NCBI GenBank assembly: GCA_965240325.2
Contig: OZ251225.1
Span: forward strand, 372,001-436,000
DNA: 64,000 nt
Direction of reading: 5' to 3'
DNA from: Rebecca billardiae RCC1528
Taxonomy: Eukaryota; Haptophyta
Positions within the stretch are counted from its first letter, which is position 1; the number at the start of each line of letters is the position of its first letter. The notes beneath the pieces were generated by a model. It did not search any database. It saw nothing but the letters and a program-made list of their open reading frames with translations, and was not told where the DNA came from. Of the stretch, positions 49,910 through 62,840 are shown one piece after another. The translations under genes and the position numbers were made by a program.

Positions 49910-52900
49910 TCACAGCCGAACGTATGCATCCTCGCCGCGCTCGTGCTGGTCCCACGCATCGAGCAGCGCATCACAGCCGCGAGGCGTGAGGCTGTTGAGC
50001 GCGAGGCTGAGCTGGAGGCTGGCCGGCTCGTCGCGCAGGCACGTGGCAAAAGAGGCTGCGCCGCGCTCGCTGATCCAGTTCTGCGTGAGGTCGAGGTGGG
50101 TGAGCGTGGGCCCGGACGTGCCGCGCTGCTGCTTCTGTAGCGCTCCCGCGAGTGCCACCGCGCCGTCGTCGCCCACGCCCGCGCGCCGCAGCTCGAGCCG
50201 CGCCAGGGCCGTGCGCTTGTTCTTCCCGAGCGCTCTCGCCAGCTCCTCTGCCCAGGCTGCGCCGAGTAAGTTGCTCGACACGTCCAGCGACGTGAGCGCG
50301 CTGTTGGTCTCCAGCGCGCTCGCGAGCAGGAGCAGGTCGCCTGACGGCGGCGCGCGCGGCTTGGGCGGATCCTGCCCGCGCGCCCGCGCCGCGCCGGTGC
50401 CACGGCGGGGCGGGCGCAGGGCGGGCACGTCCGTCGACGTGAGCGTGCACAGCGCGCGCGCGAGGCCGAGGTGGCGGAGCGCGCACGCGCCGGCGAGGGT
50501 CGTCGCCAGCGCGCGGATGGCACCGTTGCTCAGCCGGGCAGCGGCCAGGTCGAGCGACGTGAGCGCGCAGCGCGTGGAGAGCAACGGCTTTGCCAGCGCC
50601 GCCATGCTCGCCGTGTCCACGTTGGCGCCGCCCAGCCGCACCGCCGCGGGCGGCACCACCTCCGCCTTGGCCGCCAGCAGCTCGGCGAGCGCACCGAGCG
50701 GCTCCGCGGCGTCGGGCGGCTCACGTGGCGAGTCCGCGGGCAACGCCGCGCCGGCCGGGGGGCGCGGCATCCACGCCTTCCGCGGGCGCGAGGGGAAGTC
50801 CATGCCGCGGTCAATGACATTGTCGAGGTCGAGCGCACGCAGCGGCGCCCGCCAGCGCGCGGCGGCTCGGATGAGCGCCGACGCGCCGTCCGCGCCCATC
50901 CGCCCGCCACTCAGGTCGAGCGAGGTGGCGGCGGTGTTCGCCGCGAGCAGCTCGGCGATGCACGCCGCGTCGAGCGCATGCAGCCGCCGATCGTGCAGCG
51001 CGAGCGCGCCCGCGCCGACGCGGAGCTGCTGCACGCCCAGCCGCACCGCGCGCAGCGTGAGGTGCGCCAGTGCGCTGTTGTCGCGCAGCGCGCCGCCCAG
51101 CCGCGCCGCGCCGCTGGAGTCCATGCTGCGGTCGCGCACGCGCAGGGCGGTGAGCGTGCGGTTGGACCGGAGCACGTCGGCGAGGACCTCGCACGCCTCC
51201 TGATCCACGCCGATCTCGACGAGCGCCACCTCCGTCAGCGTCGAGTTGGCGATCAGCGCCGCGAGCAGCGCGCGCACGCCGGCCACGCCGAGCGAGCGCT
51301 CGCGGGGTGCGCGCACGCTCAGCCCGCGCGCCGACTGGTTCGAAGCGAGCAGCTCGCCGATCACGATGGCGTCGCGCTCGCTGAGCGAAGGGGCGCCGGC
51401 GCGGTCGTACACGAGCCGCTCCACGCCCCCGCGCAGCGCGACCAGGTCGATCTCGAGCTCGTCGAGCGTGAGGCTCTCCACCGCCGCCTCCTCGCGCACC
51501 GCGGCCGCGAGCGCGCGCGTCTCGTCGAGGCTGAGTCGCGCCTCGGCCATGTGCACGCGCAGGGGCGAGGGGAGCGCGCCGGGCGCGGGCGCGGCGGGCT
51601 GCGCGGCGAGCAGCGCGCGCAGGCCCTCGACCGCCTCGCCGTGCCTGCCCACGAACGCGAAGCGGTCGAGCCGCCCGCCGCCGGGCTCTGCGCCGACGCT
51701 GTCTGCGCCGAGCGCCCAGCGCGCCAGCGCGGCCGACACGGCCTCGCCCGCGCGCAGCGCGCCCGTGTGTGCGCCGGGCGCCCGGCCGAGGCGCACCGCC
51801 GCCCGCCAGCCCTGCCACACCCACTGCAGCGTCGCGTCGCGGCCGAGCGCGTGCGCCAGCTGTGCCGGCCTCGCCAGCCGCGCGTGCAGCAGCCACGTCC
51901 AGTCGATGGTCGGCATGGCGAGCGCGTCGCTGGGCCCCAGGCTGCGCGCGGCCGCGCGCCGACTCCAGTACATGTCGGCCGCCGCCTGCTGGGGCGGGGC
52001 GGTTGGGCCTCCGGCGGGCCAGCTCCACACGAGCTGGCGGGCTTGGCGGTCCTCGCCGCCGTACAGCTGGCGCAGCGCGATGCGGCCGTCGGGCGAGCCC
52101 ACCACCTTGAAGAGCGCGCCAGAGTCGCCGCCGTCCGACGCGGCGGCCGCGGCGCCCGCCCCCTCCTCGCCCTCCTCGCCGCCATCCTCGTGCAGCTGCG
52201 CGCCGAGCTTCTTGCGGATGGCGCTGCCCGGCGGGAGCAGCTTGCTCGAGAGGCGGCGGAGCAGCGCGCCCGGGCTCGGGCGCGGCTTGGGCGTGCGCGC
52301 TGCCGCCTTCCGGCCACGTCTCGACGGCGGCTGGCTCCGGCCGCGCGTGGCTGCGCGCCCGCCGCCGCGCGCGCCGCGGTCGTCACCGCCCGCCTTGCCC
52401 CCGTCCCCCTCGGCGTCGTCGTCCGAGATGACGGCCGCGTCGTCCGAGTCGTCGTCGCCCTCGCCGTCCTGCACGGCGCGCAGCCGCCCCTCGCTCACGC
52501 GGCCGGTGGCGAAGTCGTCCTCCGAGCGCTCAAGCGGGCTGTGCCAGTGCGTGTACGTGAGCGCGCCGTGGTGCGCGCGCGGGTAGAGACCGCCCATGCA
52601 CAGCAGCGCGCGGTGGTACGCGCGCAGCCGCTCCTCCGAGCCGAGCAGGTAGAAGACGAAGGCGATCTCGAGCTTGGAGGAGGGCACCGCGGTGCGGCTG
52701 AACTCGAGCGGCGTGCTCGCGCGCTTCAGCTCGAGGATGGGCAGCGCGACGAGGTTCAGCCGCAGGAAGCGCAGCGCGGCGTCGTCCGCGCGCAGCGCGC
52801 GCGCGAGCGAGCGCGCGCCGCGCGCGGTCAGCTCCGTGAGCCTTCCGCTGCGGCTGCCGGACTCCTTGAGCGTGAGCGTGCGCAGCGTCTTGTTCGCGAC

Positions 52901-55900
52901 GAGCGCGTGCGCGAGCGCCTGCGCGCCCTCGTCGCCCACGCCCGCGCCGATCAGCTCGAGCGCGGTCAGCGCCTTGTTCGCGCGCAGCGCCCTCGCGAGC
53001 GCGAGCGCGCCCGCGTCGCCAATGTCATGCCCGCGGATGCACAGCGAGGTCGACGCGCGGTTCACCGCGAGCAGCTCGGCCATGAAGTCGAGGTGGCGGC
53101 TGGTCAGCCGCGCGGCGTGCGAGCGGTAGTTGTACGAGAGCTCGCTCGCGCCGCCGCCGCGCAGGTCGCGCACGCTCAGCTCGAACGTGCCGAGCCGCAC
53201 GCTCTCGATGGTGTGCGAGTGCCTCAGCGCCGCGCCCAGCCGGCTCTCAAGCTCGGGCACGTCCGGCGCGTTGATGCTCAGCCGGACGACGGAGCGGGTG
53301 CCGTCGAGGAGGCGGAGCAGGCGCTCCATCGCGGGCGCGTCCGCGCCGATCTGCATGTAGTCGCGGAACACCCACGTCGGCCGGTGCCGCCCGAGCAGCT
53401 CGCCCAGGTGGGCGCCGCCGATCGTGATCGCGTTGGCGTACCACGGCTCCTGCAGCGTCTTGGCCGCGACCTCGTCCGTGGGCAGGTACATGTTGCTGCC
53501 GTCCGTGCCCCAGAACGCGTCGACGGGCGGCGCGCCCGCGCCGGTCTCGAGGAGCGCGAAGACGAAGAGCGCCTCCTGGAACGACAGGTGCTTGAACTGG
53601 AACAGCCCGCTCCCCAGCCCGCCGCCGCCGCCGGCGCCGGCCGCGTCCGCGTCCGCGCCCTCGGCCTCGGCCTCGGCCTCGGCCTCGCCCAGCTCGATCA
53701 CCTTGATGAGCGGCAGCCCGACGCTCGGGTCGGCGCGGCACGCGGCGACGAGCGCGCGCCAGATGGCGCGCTCGTCGTCGGCGGTGAGCGCGTCCTCGAC
53801 GTGCTGCAGCGTGAACTCGCGCCGCCGCTCGCGGTGGTTCGCCTGCGCGATCGAGCGCATCAGCCGCAACAGCACGGCGGGCGCGCGCGCCTGCGCGGGC
53901 AGGCGCTGCGCGCCGCCGTCAATGAACTTGTGCACGGCGCACTCGAGCCCGCGGCGGTACAGGTCGAAGCGGTCGGCGGGCAGCACGGCCATGCCCTGGT
54001 CGAGGATGAGGATGAGGATGCTCAGCAGCACGGGCACGCTGCAGATCGAGTCGAACAGCTGCATCCGCGACTCGATCATGAAGTTGAGGTTCTGCTGCAG
54101 CGACGCGTCGTACGACGCGGCGAGGCTCGAGCGGAAGAAGGCGTACTCCTCGTACGCGTGCCGGTCCTCGTTCAGCGCGAAGGTCTCGGTGTGCACGAGC
54201 TGCACCTCGGCGAAGTGGCGGAAGCCCGACTCGTGCTCGAGCTCGAGGTTGTAAAGGATCCGCCGGTAGTGCGTCGGGTCCTCGCGCTCCGGGTGGTAGA
54301 AGTTCTTGCACCGGACGATGCGCAGCTGCCGGCTGGCGGCGGCGAGCTCGGCCGCGATCGCGAGCATCGCGTTGCCGTGCGGGCACATCACGCGGCAGCG
54401 CACGACGTCGAGCACGCACGCCTCGGGCGCGGCGCCGTCGTCGAAGCGGCCCGCGTAGTCGTTGCTCGCCTTCTCGAACACGCGCACCGGGTCCTTGAGC
54501 GGCGCCACCTCGACGCGCACCTTGTGCCTGCGCTCAAAGTGCTTCATCGTGCGCACAAACTCGGGGCGCGCAACCTCGGCCGACGCGTACAGCTGGTCGG
54601 TGCGCGCGACGATGCGGCGCCACAGCGCGCTCGGCGCGCCGGCGGCGGGGTCGAGCAGCACGAGCTTGACGAACGCCGCCGCCACCTGCTGCGCGTCCGC
54701 GGGCACGCCCTCTACCCAGGCCGCCGCGGCCGCGCGCGCGACGTCCGCGTCGGGCGCGCGGGCCGCGCCGCCGCCGAGCAGCGCGCCGTCGAGCTCGCGC
54801 AGCTTGGCGTCGGTGAGCGCGGCGCAGAGCTCCTGGATGTAGCCCGAGGCGGGCGGCTCGGCGTCGCGCAGCGCAGCGCACACCTCGCCGCGCACGCTCT
54901 GCTGCCGCATCGACGGCTCGAAGCCGCCCGGCGGCCGCTGGAAGTCGTCGCGCTCGGCGATGCCGGCGAGCGCGCGGCGCGTGGGCTCGGGCATTTCGAG
55001 GAACACCTTGTCGTGCTCCTTGCGCACGTCGGCGAAGTTCTTGAGGCGGAGGAAGACGTCGTTGCTCTGCAGCTGCTGCAGCACCGCCTTGTCCTGCTGC
55101 TCCTCCGACAGCGGCGCGAGGTTCATGATCACAAAGTGCCGAGCGAACGCCTCGAGCCGCACGCCCTCCGGCCGCGAGGTGGCGATCAGGCGCACGCCCG
55201 AGCTCACGAGCGCGCGCAGAAAGTCGTGCAGCGCGGGGCGCTGCTCGGCGGCCTCGTCGATGCCGTCGACGAGCACGATCAGCCGCCGCGCGCGCAGCGC
55301 GTGCATCACCAGCCGCGCGTCCTCCCCCGCGTACAGCTCGTCCAGCCGCACGTACTCGTGCAGGACGTGCGCGAACCGCGCGAACGCGCTCGAGCCGCCC
55401 AGCTCGGCGCCCATCGCGCCCGCGCGCAGGTACGAGGTCAGCTTCTGCGCGTACAGCACGACGGGGAGCCAGCGGTCGGCGGCGGGCGCGGTGCGCAGGA
55501 CGTTGAGCAGGTAGTAGAACAGCTGGTGCATCGACCACGTCTTGCCCGTGCCGGGCCCGGCGTGGATGAGCACGGGCGTGCTGTCGTGCGCGCCGCGCTC
55601 GCGCCCCGCGCCGGGCGCGAGCAGCTGCTGCGCCACCTCCTTGATGTCTCGCACGCCGCGCCACGCGTCGAGCTGCAGGCCGTACAGCGCCTCGGGGCGC
55701 TCGACCTCGCTCGCCGGCACGCGCACGCGGAACGCGCCGCCGCCGAGCTCGACCTCCACGCTCAGCGGCGGCCCGGAGGCGCGCGCTCCGGTTTCGGCTC
55801 CGGTGGGTACCGCGCGGGAGCCGTCGGCGCCGTCCTCGCCCTGCTCGTCGTCGCCATCGCCGTCGTCGTCGCCGTAGTCGTCGGCAAAGTCGTCGCTGTC

Positions 55901-56533
55901 ATCGTCGGCGGCGGCGACACCGCGCCGCCCGCCAGTCGGGCGAGTCGAGCGCGGCTCGGACTGGCCGCCATGCGAGGAGACCACCGTGCCCACCTTGCCG
56001 CGCACACGCACGGTCGAGTCGGGCGCCAGCCGCTCGCGCGGCCGCAGCCGCACCCAGCGCACGTCCTGCGGCGCGCGCGAGCCGTAGGTCTGGTCGACGG
56101 CGGACGTGCTCGCGTCCGTGTTGATGAGCAGCAGCTGGTCGGCCGTCTGCAGCGTGCGCCCCGTGATCGCGTCCTCCACCGTGCTGTACTTGTCGCCGAG
56201 CCGCTTCGCGTACGCCGCGACCGCCGAGCCCGCCGACTCGTCCGCGATCGGCGCGGGTGCGCGCGCGTGGTTGTACTCGTTGAGGTCGAGCTCGCCCAGC
56301 CTGTCGCTCAGCCCGTGCCGGCTGCCGCTGCCCGGCGCGGGCGCGCGCGTGACGGCGGCCTCCTTGAGCGCGCCCTTCGGCCCGAGCACGCACACCCGCT
56401 CGGCCTCGGCGTACGCGTACACGGGCGCGAGCGCCAGCGTGCGCGGCGAGACGGGCGAGACGCGGATCACGCGCTGGGTGTTGTCGACGCGCACGCTCAG
56501 CGCGTCCGCGCCGCCCTCGCCGCCGCCCTCGCC

Positions 56534-56571
<38 letters not shown>

Positions 56572-58429
56572 GCTTGACGACGGTGCCCGTGCACCAGCGG
56601 CCGTCGCCGTCGACGTCGAGCACGTTCACGCGCAGGCCGAGCTCGCGGACGCGGTACCGCCACACCGGCCGCGCGCGCACCTGCCAGCCCTCGCCCGCGA
56701 GCATGCAGCAGCCCTCGTCGTCAAACGCGCTGGCGTGCTCGGCCAGCGAGCCGCCGTCGCGCAGGCTGTCGGCGAGCTGCAGCCGGTGGCTCAGCTCGAG
56801 GCGGTCGAGCAGTGCGTCCGAGTGCTCGCGGCTGCGCACCTCGCTCGCGTCGAACGCCGAGCGCTTCTCGTCGCACTTGACGTCCTCGCGCGCGCACCAC
56901 TGCCACGGCGAGCCGTCGCGCGCGGCCGCGGCGCCGTCCGCCGCGGAGGCGACGGCTCCGGCCGCGCTCGGCGCGGAGCCGGCCGCGGGAGCGCTCGGCC
57001 ACTGGATCGGCTCGAGCACCTTGCGCGGCACAAAGCGCGGCTGAGCGTCGCGCTCGAACGGCTCGAGCTGCTTGCGCGCGCGCGCGAGCTCCTCCCGGTC
57101 CTTGATCTCGGAGAGCTTGAGCCTGTCCTGCTCGGCGCGCAGCGCCTGGCTCGCCTTGGCGACGCGCGCGTCCTCCTCGCGCCTCGCGTCGATCTCGGCG
57201 CCCGTGTGCGGCCGCTCGGCGTGCGTCCACACGACGCCCAGGCGGCTGCCGTGCTCCTCCACGGCGCGCACCTCGCCGCGCACGCGCGTGATCGTCGCCC
57301 CCTTCACCCGCGGCAGCAGCGCCCCGGGCAGCCCCCGCGCCTCCAGCCACGCCGCACTCGGCCCGTCCACGTAAACGGCGTCGCCCTCAAAGTGCGCGAT
57401 GCGCAGGACGCCCGCGGGCACGCTGCCCGCGCCGCCACCGGCCGCGCCGGCGGCGGGGGGCGCGGGCGCGGCGCGCTCGGCGTCGGCGCCGGGCTCGGCG
57501 CCCGACGACTCCGCGCCGCCGCCCTCCCCGCCCGCCGCGCGCGGCAGCAGCAGCCGCACCTCCTCAGTGCGCAGCCTGTCGAGCTGCCTGCCCTCGAGCT
57601 CGGCAAACTCGGCGCCCTCCCACGAGAAGGCCGGGTCGAGCGCGCGCACCAGCTCGGCGCGCGCGCCGGCAAAGCGGCGCTGCTGCGTGACCCACTCGAG
57701 GTGCTCCCTGTTCACGTCGAGGGGCGCGCTCGCCAGGTAGTGCCACAGCCGGCTCACCTGCACGCCCGCAGAGAGCTCGGGCAAACCGTCGAACGGCGGC
57801 AGGGGCGGCCGGTGCGCGCTCGGCTTGCGCGCGGGCGCGAGCATCGTCCGGCTGCGCATGCGCTCGAGAGCCGAGGGGCGTCGCGCCGGCGGCTCGCTCG
57901 GCGCAGCAGGGGCTGGGGCTGCGAGAGCCGAGGGGCGTCGCGCCGGCGGCTCGCTCGGGGCAGCCGGGGCTGGCGCTGCGGCCGGCGCGGCGATGGCGCC
58001 GACGCCCGCCCCACCCGTGTCCGTCGTGCTGGAGGTGCGCGAACGCGCGCGAGGCTGCTGCATGCTCGGCGGCGCATTCGGCTCGCACTGCTCAGGCTCG
58101 GGCGCGGCGGGCGCAACGCCGCCGCCAGCCGCATCCATGTCAGTCGAGCTACGCGTACGCGTGTACGGCGCGGACGCCGCCGCGACAGCGCTGGCCGTCG
58201 CGCCACTGGCGAGCGCGCCCCCTTGATCAGCGCCCGCGGACGGGGGTCGCTCGCGCTCACCGTTGGCTGGCGGCGTGTCGCCGACTGGCGCGCCACAGCG
58301 CCTGACGCCTTGGGATTCGTCGGGCGATGGCGACGACTCAGGCGAGGTGAGGTCGGTGAACGCACCCGCCCTGCCTTTCGGCGCCGGCGCGCCCTGCGCG
58401 TCCGCCGGTTTGGACGCGCAGCACCCCAT
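49910..58429 (-). CDS. Giant NACHT-LRR (NLR-like) protein with RelA/SpoT-like segment
   Basis: A single open frame codes 2,839 residues. The start MGCCASKPADAQ is a myristoylation plus double-palmitoylation signal, implying membrane anchoring. A disordered region (residues ~10-200) includes a 19-residue duplication. Residues ~940-1150 are a NACHT/STAND NTPase: Walker A IHAGPGTGKTWSMHQ (~953) and Walker B LIVLVDGIDEA (~1050), with LIATSRPEG as sensor. Residues ~1310-1420 (SNDYAGRF, VLDVVRCRVMCP, IVRCKNFYHP, HFAEVQLVHTE) resemble a RelA/SpoT-type nucleotidyltransferase. Ribonuclease-inhibitor-type LRRs fill much of ~1780-2839, split by an acidic/basic linker. NLRs act as immune or stress sensors; in algae the role is unproven. 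The length without an intron is striking for this window. Confidence 0.85.
57866..57979 (-). repeat. In-frame 57-bp tandem duplication in NACHT-LRR gene
   Basis: Two adjacent 57-bp units (57866-57922, 57923-57979) code two copies of a 19-residue AP/SEPPARRPS-type unit in the disordered N-terminus. They differ at only a few bases, suggesting recent slippage. Confidence 0.85.
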
Positions 58430-59072
58430 CGCTGTCGTCCAAGCGAGCGCGTCCTCGCTCGCGTTTTGGCGATGAGGAGCCCCAAATTCGCATTCGCATA
58501 CGTATTCATTTCCGTACGTACGTACTGACGTTACGTCGCAGCTAGGCTGAATCCCGCCGTTACTACTACGATAGTCACAGTAGTTACACGATCAAGAATA
58601 CGTCGTAGCTTACGGCTACGCAGTTACCTCGTCTTCACTGCTCTATTCAGTGCTAAGTGTTACCGTCACGTAGACGGCCCGGCATAATGCATCCAATCCG
58701 ATCAGTTTGAGCAGCATTACTATTGTCGAATGTCCGTGTTATCGTCGTCTGACCATGTCGTGATGTAATTGTAATAAGCTGTAACGTATGATTATACGAC
58801 GTTTCAACGGTAAACTCACCTGGGAGTACTGTCACTGTCAGTCAGCACGGTAATTCACTGCTCTGACATCAATTGACTGAAATTGATGAATGCAGACAAT
58901 TATCACACTGATCATATATATATATATATATATTTAATAATTATACTATAGTTCGACAAACTACTACGTAGTAGTAACTAGCAGCACTGCTAAGGCTGCG
59001 CCCGCGTCGCGCAGGCCAAAGTAGCCCCGAGCAGACATTATAAATCACATACATAATTGAACGGCCTTGGAT
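58430..59072. other. AT-rich intergenic region with (AT)n run
   Basis: The 643 bp upstream of the NACHT-LRR gene and downstream of the hybrid kinase are clearly AT-richer than the genes, with an AT run at 58913-58933 and a TACTACGTAGTAGTA palindrome near 58962. They must contain the NACHT-LRR promoter. A 60-residue frame (58653-58835) has no support. Confidence 0.5.
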
Positions 59073-62000
59073 TCATGCGCTGCGCCGCAACGGGACGCCG
59101 GCGCTCGTACTCTCCTGCTCCGGATCGAAGTACGGATCATCGTCGGCGGACTCCGCCGTCGACTGATCCTCCTCGTGCGGCAGCATGAAGCACGAGAGCG
59201 TGCGCGGCCGCGCGCGCAGCAAGTCGTCTTCACCCTGGTAGTCCTCGAGCGAGTCGCCCGCAAACGTATGGAAGCGCACGCGGCGCCTGGTGCCTGCGTC
59301 GAGCGGCGGCGCCGTGCCGGCTGGCGGGACAGCGAGCTGGTTGTCCGCGGGCAGCAGAAGGGTGCCCGCTGACGGCACCGACGACAGCTTGGCGCCATGG
59401 CCACAGCTCGACCGCCGCAAGCCGGACCATGGCGCCGAAGTGTTCGGCGCCGGAGCCGCCGGGGTCGGTGCCAGCGCCGCCTGGGTGGGTGCCGCCACGA
59501 CCGAGGTCGGCGCCGCCGCAGCCGGCGCCTCGGCCGCCGCCGGCGCACCGCCTGTCGCTGGCGGTGCCGAGCTGCTCGCAATCGTATCGACGGGCAGCAG
59601 GCAGCTCTCGAGCACGCGCAGCACCTCCTTCACGCCCGCCTCGTCCTTGTCCATGCTGATGTCGAGGCCTGCGCCGTCAAACTCGTCGCGCTCGGGCGAG
59701 CCGCGCGGGTCGCCCGTCATGCCGATGATCATGCCGCTGAAGCCGGCCTCGCGCAGCTTGCGAGTCGCGATGATGCCTGTCGTGCGCGGCATCTGCGCGG
59801 CAGCGCCGACGACGGGGGTAGGGGCCGCGCCGAGCGCGAGGGCGGCGCGCGTCCAGCGGTGAGCGAGGCGCGCGGCGGCGCTCGGCGGAGGCGCGACCGC
59901 GGGATGCGCGGCGCGATGATCGGCGCGCCAGCCCGCGCCTCCTCTCCCCGCACGGCCCCGCCCCGGCTGAGCGCGCGCAGCACGCACCTGGTTGTCCATC
60001 ACGATGATGTCGTACTGCTCGCCGTTGTCGACGATGCGCTCGACCGCCTCGCGCCCGTCCCACGCCTGCTCGTACGGCGCGCCCACGCGCTCGAACACGC
60101 GCTTGACGAAGCTCTTCTGCAGGATGCGGTCGTCGTCCACGTACAGGCAGCGGAAGCCAGGCGGGAAGTCGTACCCCTCGAGCTGCGGGCGGCGCTTGAC
60201 CACCTTCTTCGCGGCGGGCGGTCTGGGCGGGCCGGCGGGCGCCGCCGGGGCCGCCGCCGGGGTCGCCGCGGCGACGGGCTCGCTCGCCGCAGGTGCGGGC
60301 GGAGCACCCGCCGCGAGCAGCACGGCAGACGCCTCGGAGCCGAGCGAGGTCAGCACGCAGGGCTCCGTGGTGGTCGCCGAAGGGGGCAGGTGGCCTGGGT
60401 ACGGCGGTGCGCCCACTGACTCCGTGCTGGCGGTGGCCGACCGCCGATCGAGCGGCAGACTAGCCGACGAGGCCGACGGCTCGACAGCGGGCGCCGAGCC
60501 CCTCATGTCACCTGCGTGGGAGTGGCGCCCGTTTCCGGCCGACAACGCGGCGCCCCAGCTGCGCTGCAGCCCGGCCTGGCTGCGCGCGAGCGTCTGCGTG
60601 CGCGCGCGCGCGCGCGCCGCGGCGAGCCGGGAGTGCAGCACGGGCGTGTAGCCGGTCGTTGCCGCCTGCTCGCCGCCGCCCTCGCCTGGCGCATCCTCGC
60701 GCGAGTGCCACAGCCGGAGCCGCAGCTCGAAGGTTGTGCCGAGCCCCGGCCCGGGCGAGCGCACGTGCAGCTCCGAGCCGTCATGCAGCTGCAGCAGCTG
60801 GCGCGTGATCGTGAGGCCGAGGCCCGTGCCGCCGGCACCCTGCAGCTGGCCCTGCCCCACCTGCGAGAAGGCCTCGCCCTTGTGCAGCACGGACAGCTCC
60901 TCGACGCTCATGCCGATCCCGGTGTCCACGACAGACACGGACAGCGCGGCTTGCGCCGCGTCCGCGGCCGGGTGGCGCGCGCACGGGTTGGAGGATGGCT
61001 GCACGGACTCGATGCGCAAGTTCATCGCACGCGCTCGCAGCGTGATCGTGCCCCCGCGCTCGCTGAACTTGAGCTGCGCGCGGCCGGAGGGCGAGCGGCG
61101 ACGTGCGCAGGGAGCCGCGAGCGCACTCAGTCAGTGCGCGGCTCGAGCCAACGGCCAGCCGGCCAGCCGGGGCGCGCGCGAGCGCTTTGCGCGCGGCCGG
61201 GGCGCGACAGAGCGCGCGTGGGACGGCGGGCGAGCACGCGGGGCGCGTACCGCGTTGGACACGCCGTTGTTCACGCACTGCTGCAGCCGCCGCGCGTCTG
61301 CCACAAACATCTGCGTGATCAGCTCGGGCGGCAACGGCTCGACATGCAGATTGACGCCCTTGCTCTCCGCCAGCCCCATGAACGTCGTGCACGCGTCGTC
61401 GAGCAGCTGCCCGATGTAGAAGGGCGCGGGAACGAGCACGAGGCGCCCGCTGTCGATGCGCTCGACTGCGCGGCGCGAGCGTCACGCGGGGGCGCGGATG
61501 CGCCCGGGCGCGACGGACGCGTCCCGCCGTCCGCAGGTCAGACGCAGCCGCACCGCGCGATCACGCGCCGTGCGGCCGCGGGGGCGTGGCGCTGCGCGGC
61601 GGGGCTGGGCGGAGCGCGCACAGTCGAGCATGTCCGAGATGATGTGCTGCATGAGCATGGACATCTTGCCGAGCGCGTCCACCGAGTCGCACACCTCGCT
61701 GCTGGAGAGCTCCGTCGTGCCGTCCAGGTCGCGCAGCGTGTTGACAATGTTTGAGACGGCGAGCAGCGGCGAGCGCAGGTCGTGCATCACGATGCGGATG
61801 AGCCGCGAGCGCGCCTGCTTCGCCGCGAGGGCGCTCTGCAGCTGAAGCTGCTTCGTCGCCTCGCTCGCCTTCAGCTCGTCCTGCGCGCGCTGCGTGCGCT
61901 CCGTCTCGCTCATCAGCTGCGCGACGGCGCGCGAGATCTGGCGCTGGAAGTGAAACTGCGTGCGCTGCGACGCAATGTGCGAGAGCCTGCCGAGCATCAG

Positions 62001-62840
62001 GCCGACGACGATGAGCACGAAGATGGCGATGATCTCGAGGGTCTCTCGCGCGATGGTGTGAGCAGCGTGCTCGTGCGCATCCTGCGCATCGCGCGCGGCG
62101 CCGAGCTCGCTGCTGTACTGCCAGCCCACCAGGACCAGCTGCTGCAGCCCGATGGAGCCGCAGACTGCGCACGTGGCGATGGCCTGCAGCGGCAGGATCA
62201 TCGTGGCGAAGACCGGCACGGCCAGGACGTGCAGGAGGATGTCGTACCGTGCGACCGCGCGTGTCGCCGCCTGGAGCCTGCTGTTGAGTGCACCAACGTC
62301 GTCACTGTCACTGTCGTCGGCACGGAAGACGACGACAAAGCACGCGGCTAACGCGAGCAGGAGCGCGACCGTGGTCAGCTCGACGATCGCGTTGGACAGA
62401 CGCAGCTGCGCGGTGGCGGCGCCCATGGCAGCCATGGCAACGGAGGCAACCATCGCACCGACGGCCGTCCAAAGCGCGAAGCCTGACGTCGAGCCCTCTT
62501 CTCGGGAGGTGCTCACTACGCGCGTGATGATCACGACTGCGAAGAGGAGCGCGTACAGAAAGCCGGTGACCACCAGGCGGCGCGGGTACTGCGTGAGGAT
62601 CTCGCCTGCGAAGGCTTGCTCCTGCTCCTTGTCGGCGAATGTGAGCACGCGCGTGAAGCGCGGTGGCTCGACCCTGTCGCGGAAGCTCACAGCAGCAGAC
62701 TCCGAGCCGAGCGGATGTGGTGCCGCGTGGCCAGCATTGGCCGGCTCGGGGTCGGCGGCGGCAACAGACGCATCCGCCGATGGATGAACGGTGGCACCCA
62801 TGCGTGGGCGGCTCACGCCACCACGCGGCGTCCCCGTCAT
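59073..62840 (-). CDS. Membrane hybrid histidine kinase with receiver domain
   Basis: Four exons (61622-62840, 61251-61465, 59988-61073, 59073-59792) join in phase to 1,079 residues. The donors are GACT^GTGCGC, ACGCG^GTACGC and CCAG^GTGCGT. The start is taken at MTGTPRGGVSRP; other in-frame ATGs exist. Several membrane segments (VVTGFLYALLFAVVIITRVV to IIAIFVLIVVGLMLGRL) precede a coil and the H-box IRIVMHDLRSPLLAV (His353). Splicing rebuilds MLDFERIDSGRL and the N-box NNGVSNALKFSERGG. DTGIGM and GGTGLGLTI are the G1/G2 ATP sites. The receiver follows: CLYVDDDR, IIVMDNQ (Asp838), Thr866 in GMTGDP, and Lys889. It should autophosphorylate His353 and pass phosphate to Asp838, signalling from a membrane; no sensor ligand domain is recognised. 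Confidence 0.9.

Noticed and set aside
50471-58528. Very long plus-strand frame (2,685 residues) opposite the NACHT-LRR gene
   Set aside because: It is a shadow made possible by high GC and codon bias: Arg/Ala/His/Val repeats, no motifs, and the minus frame has clear NACHT and LRR signatures.
60516-61754. Plus-strand frame opposite the hybrid kinase
   Set aside because: It is a low-complexity shadow; the minus strand gives complete HisKA, HATPase and receiver motifs after splicing.
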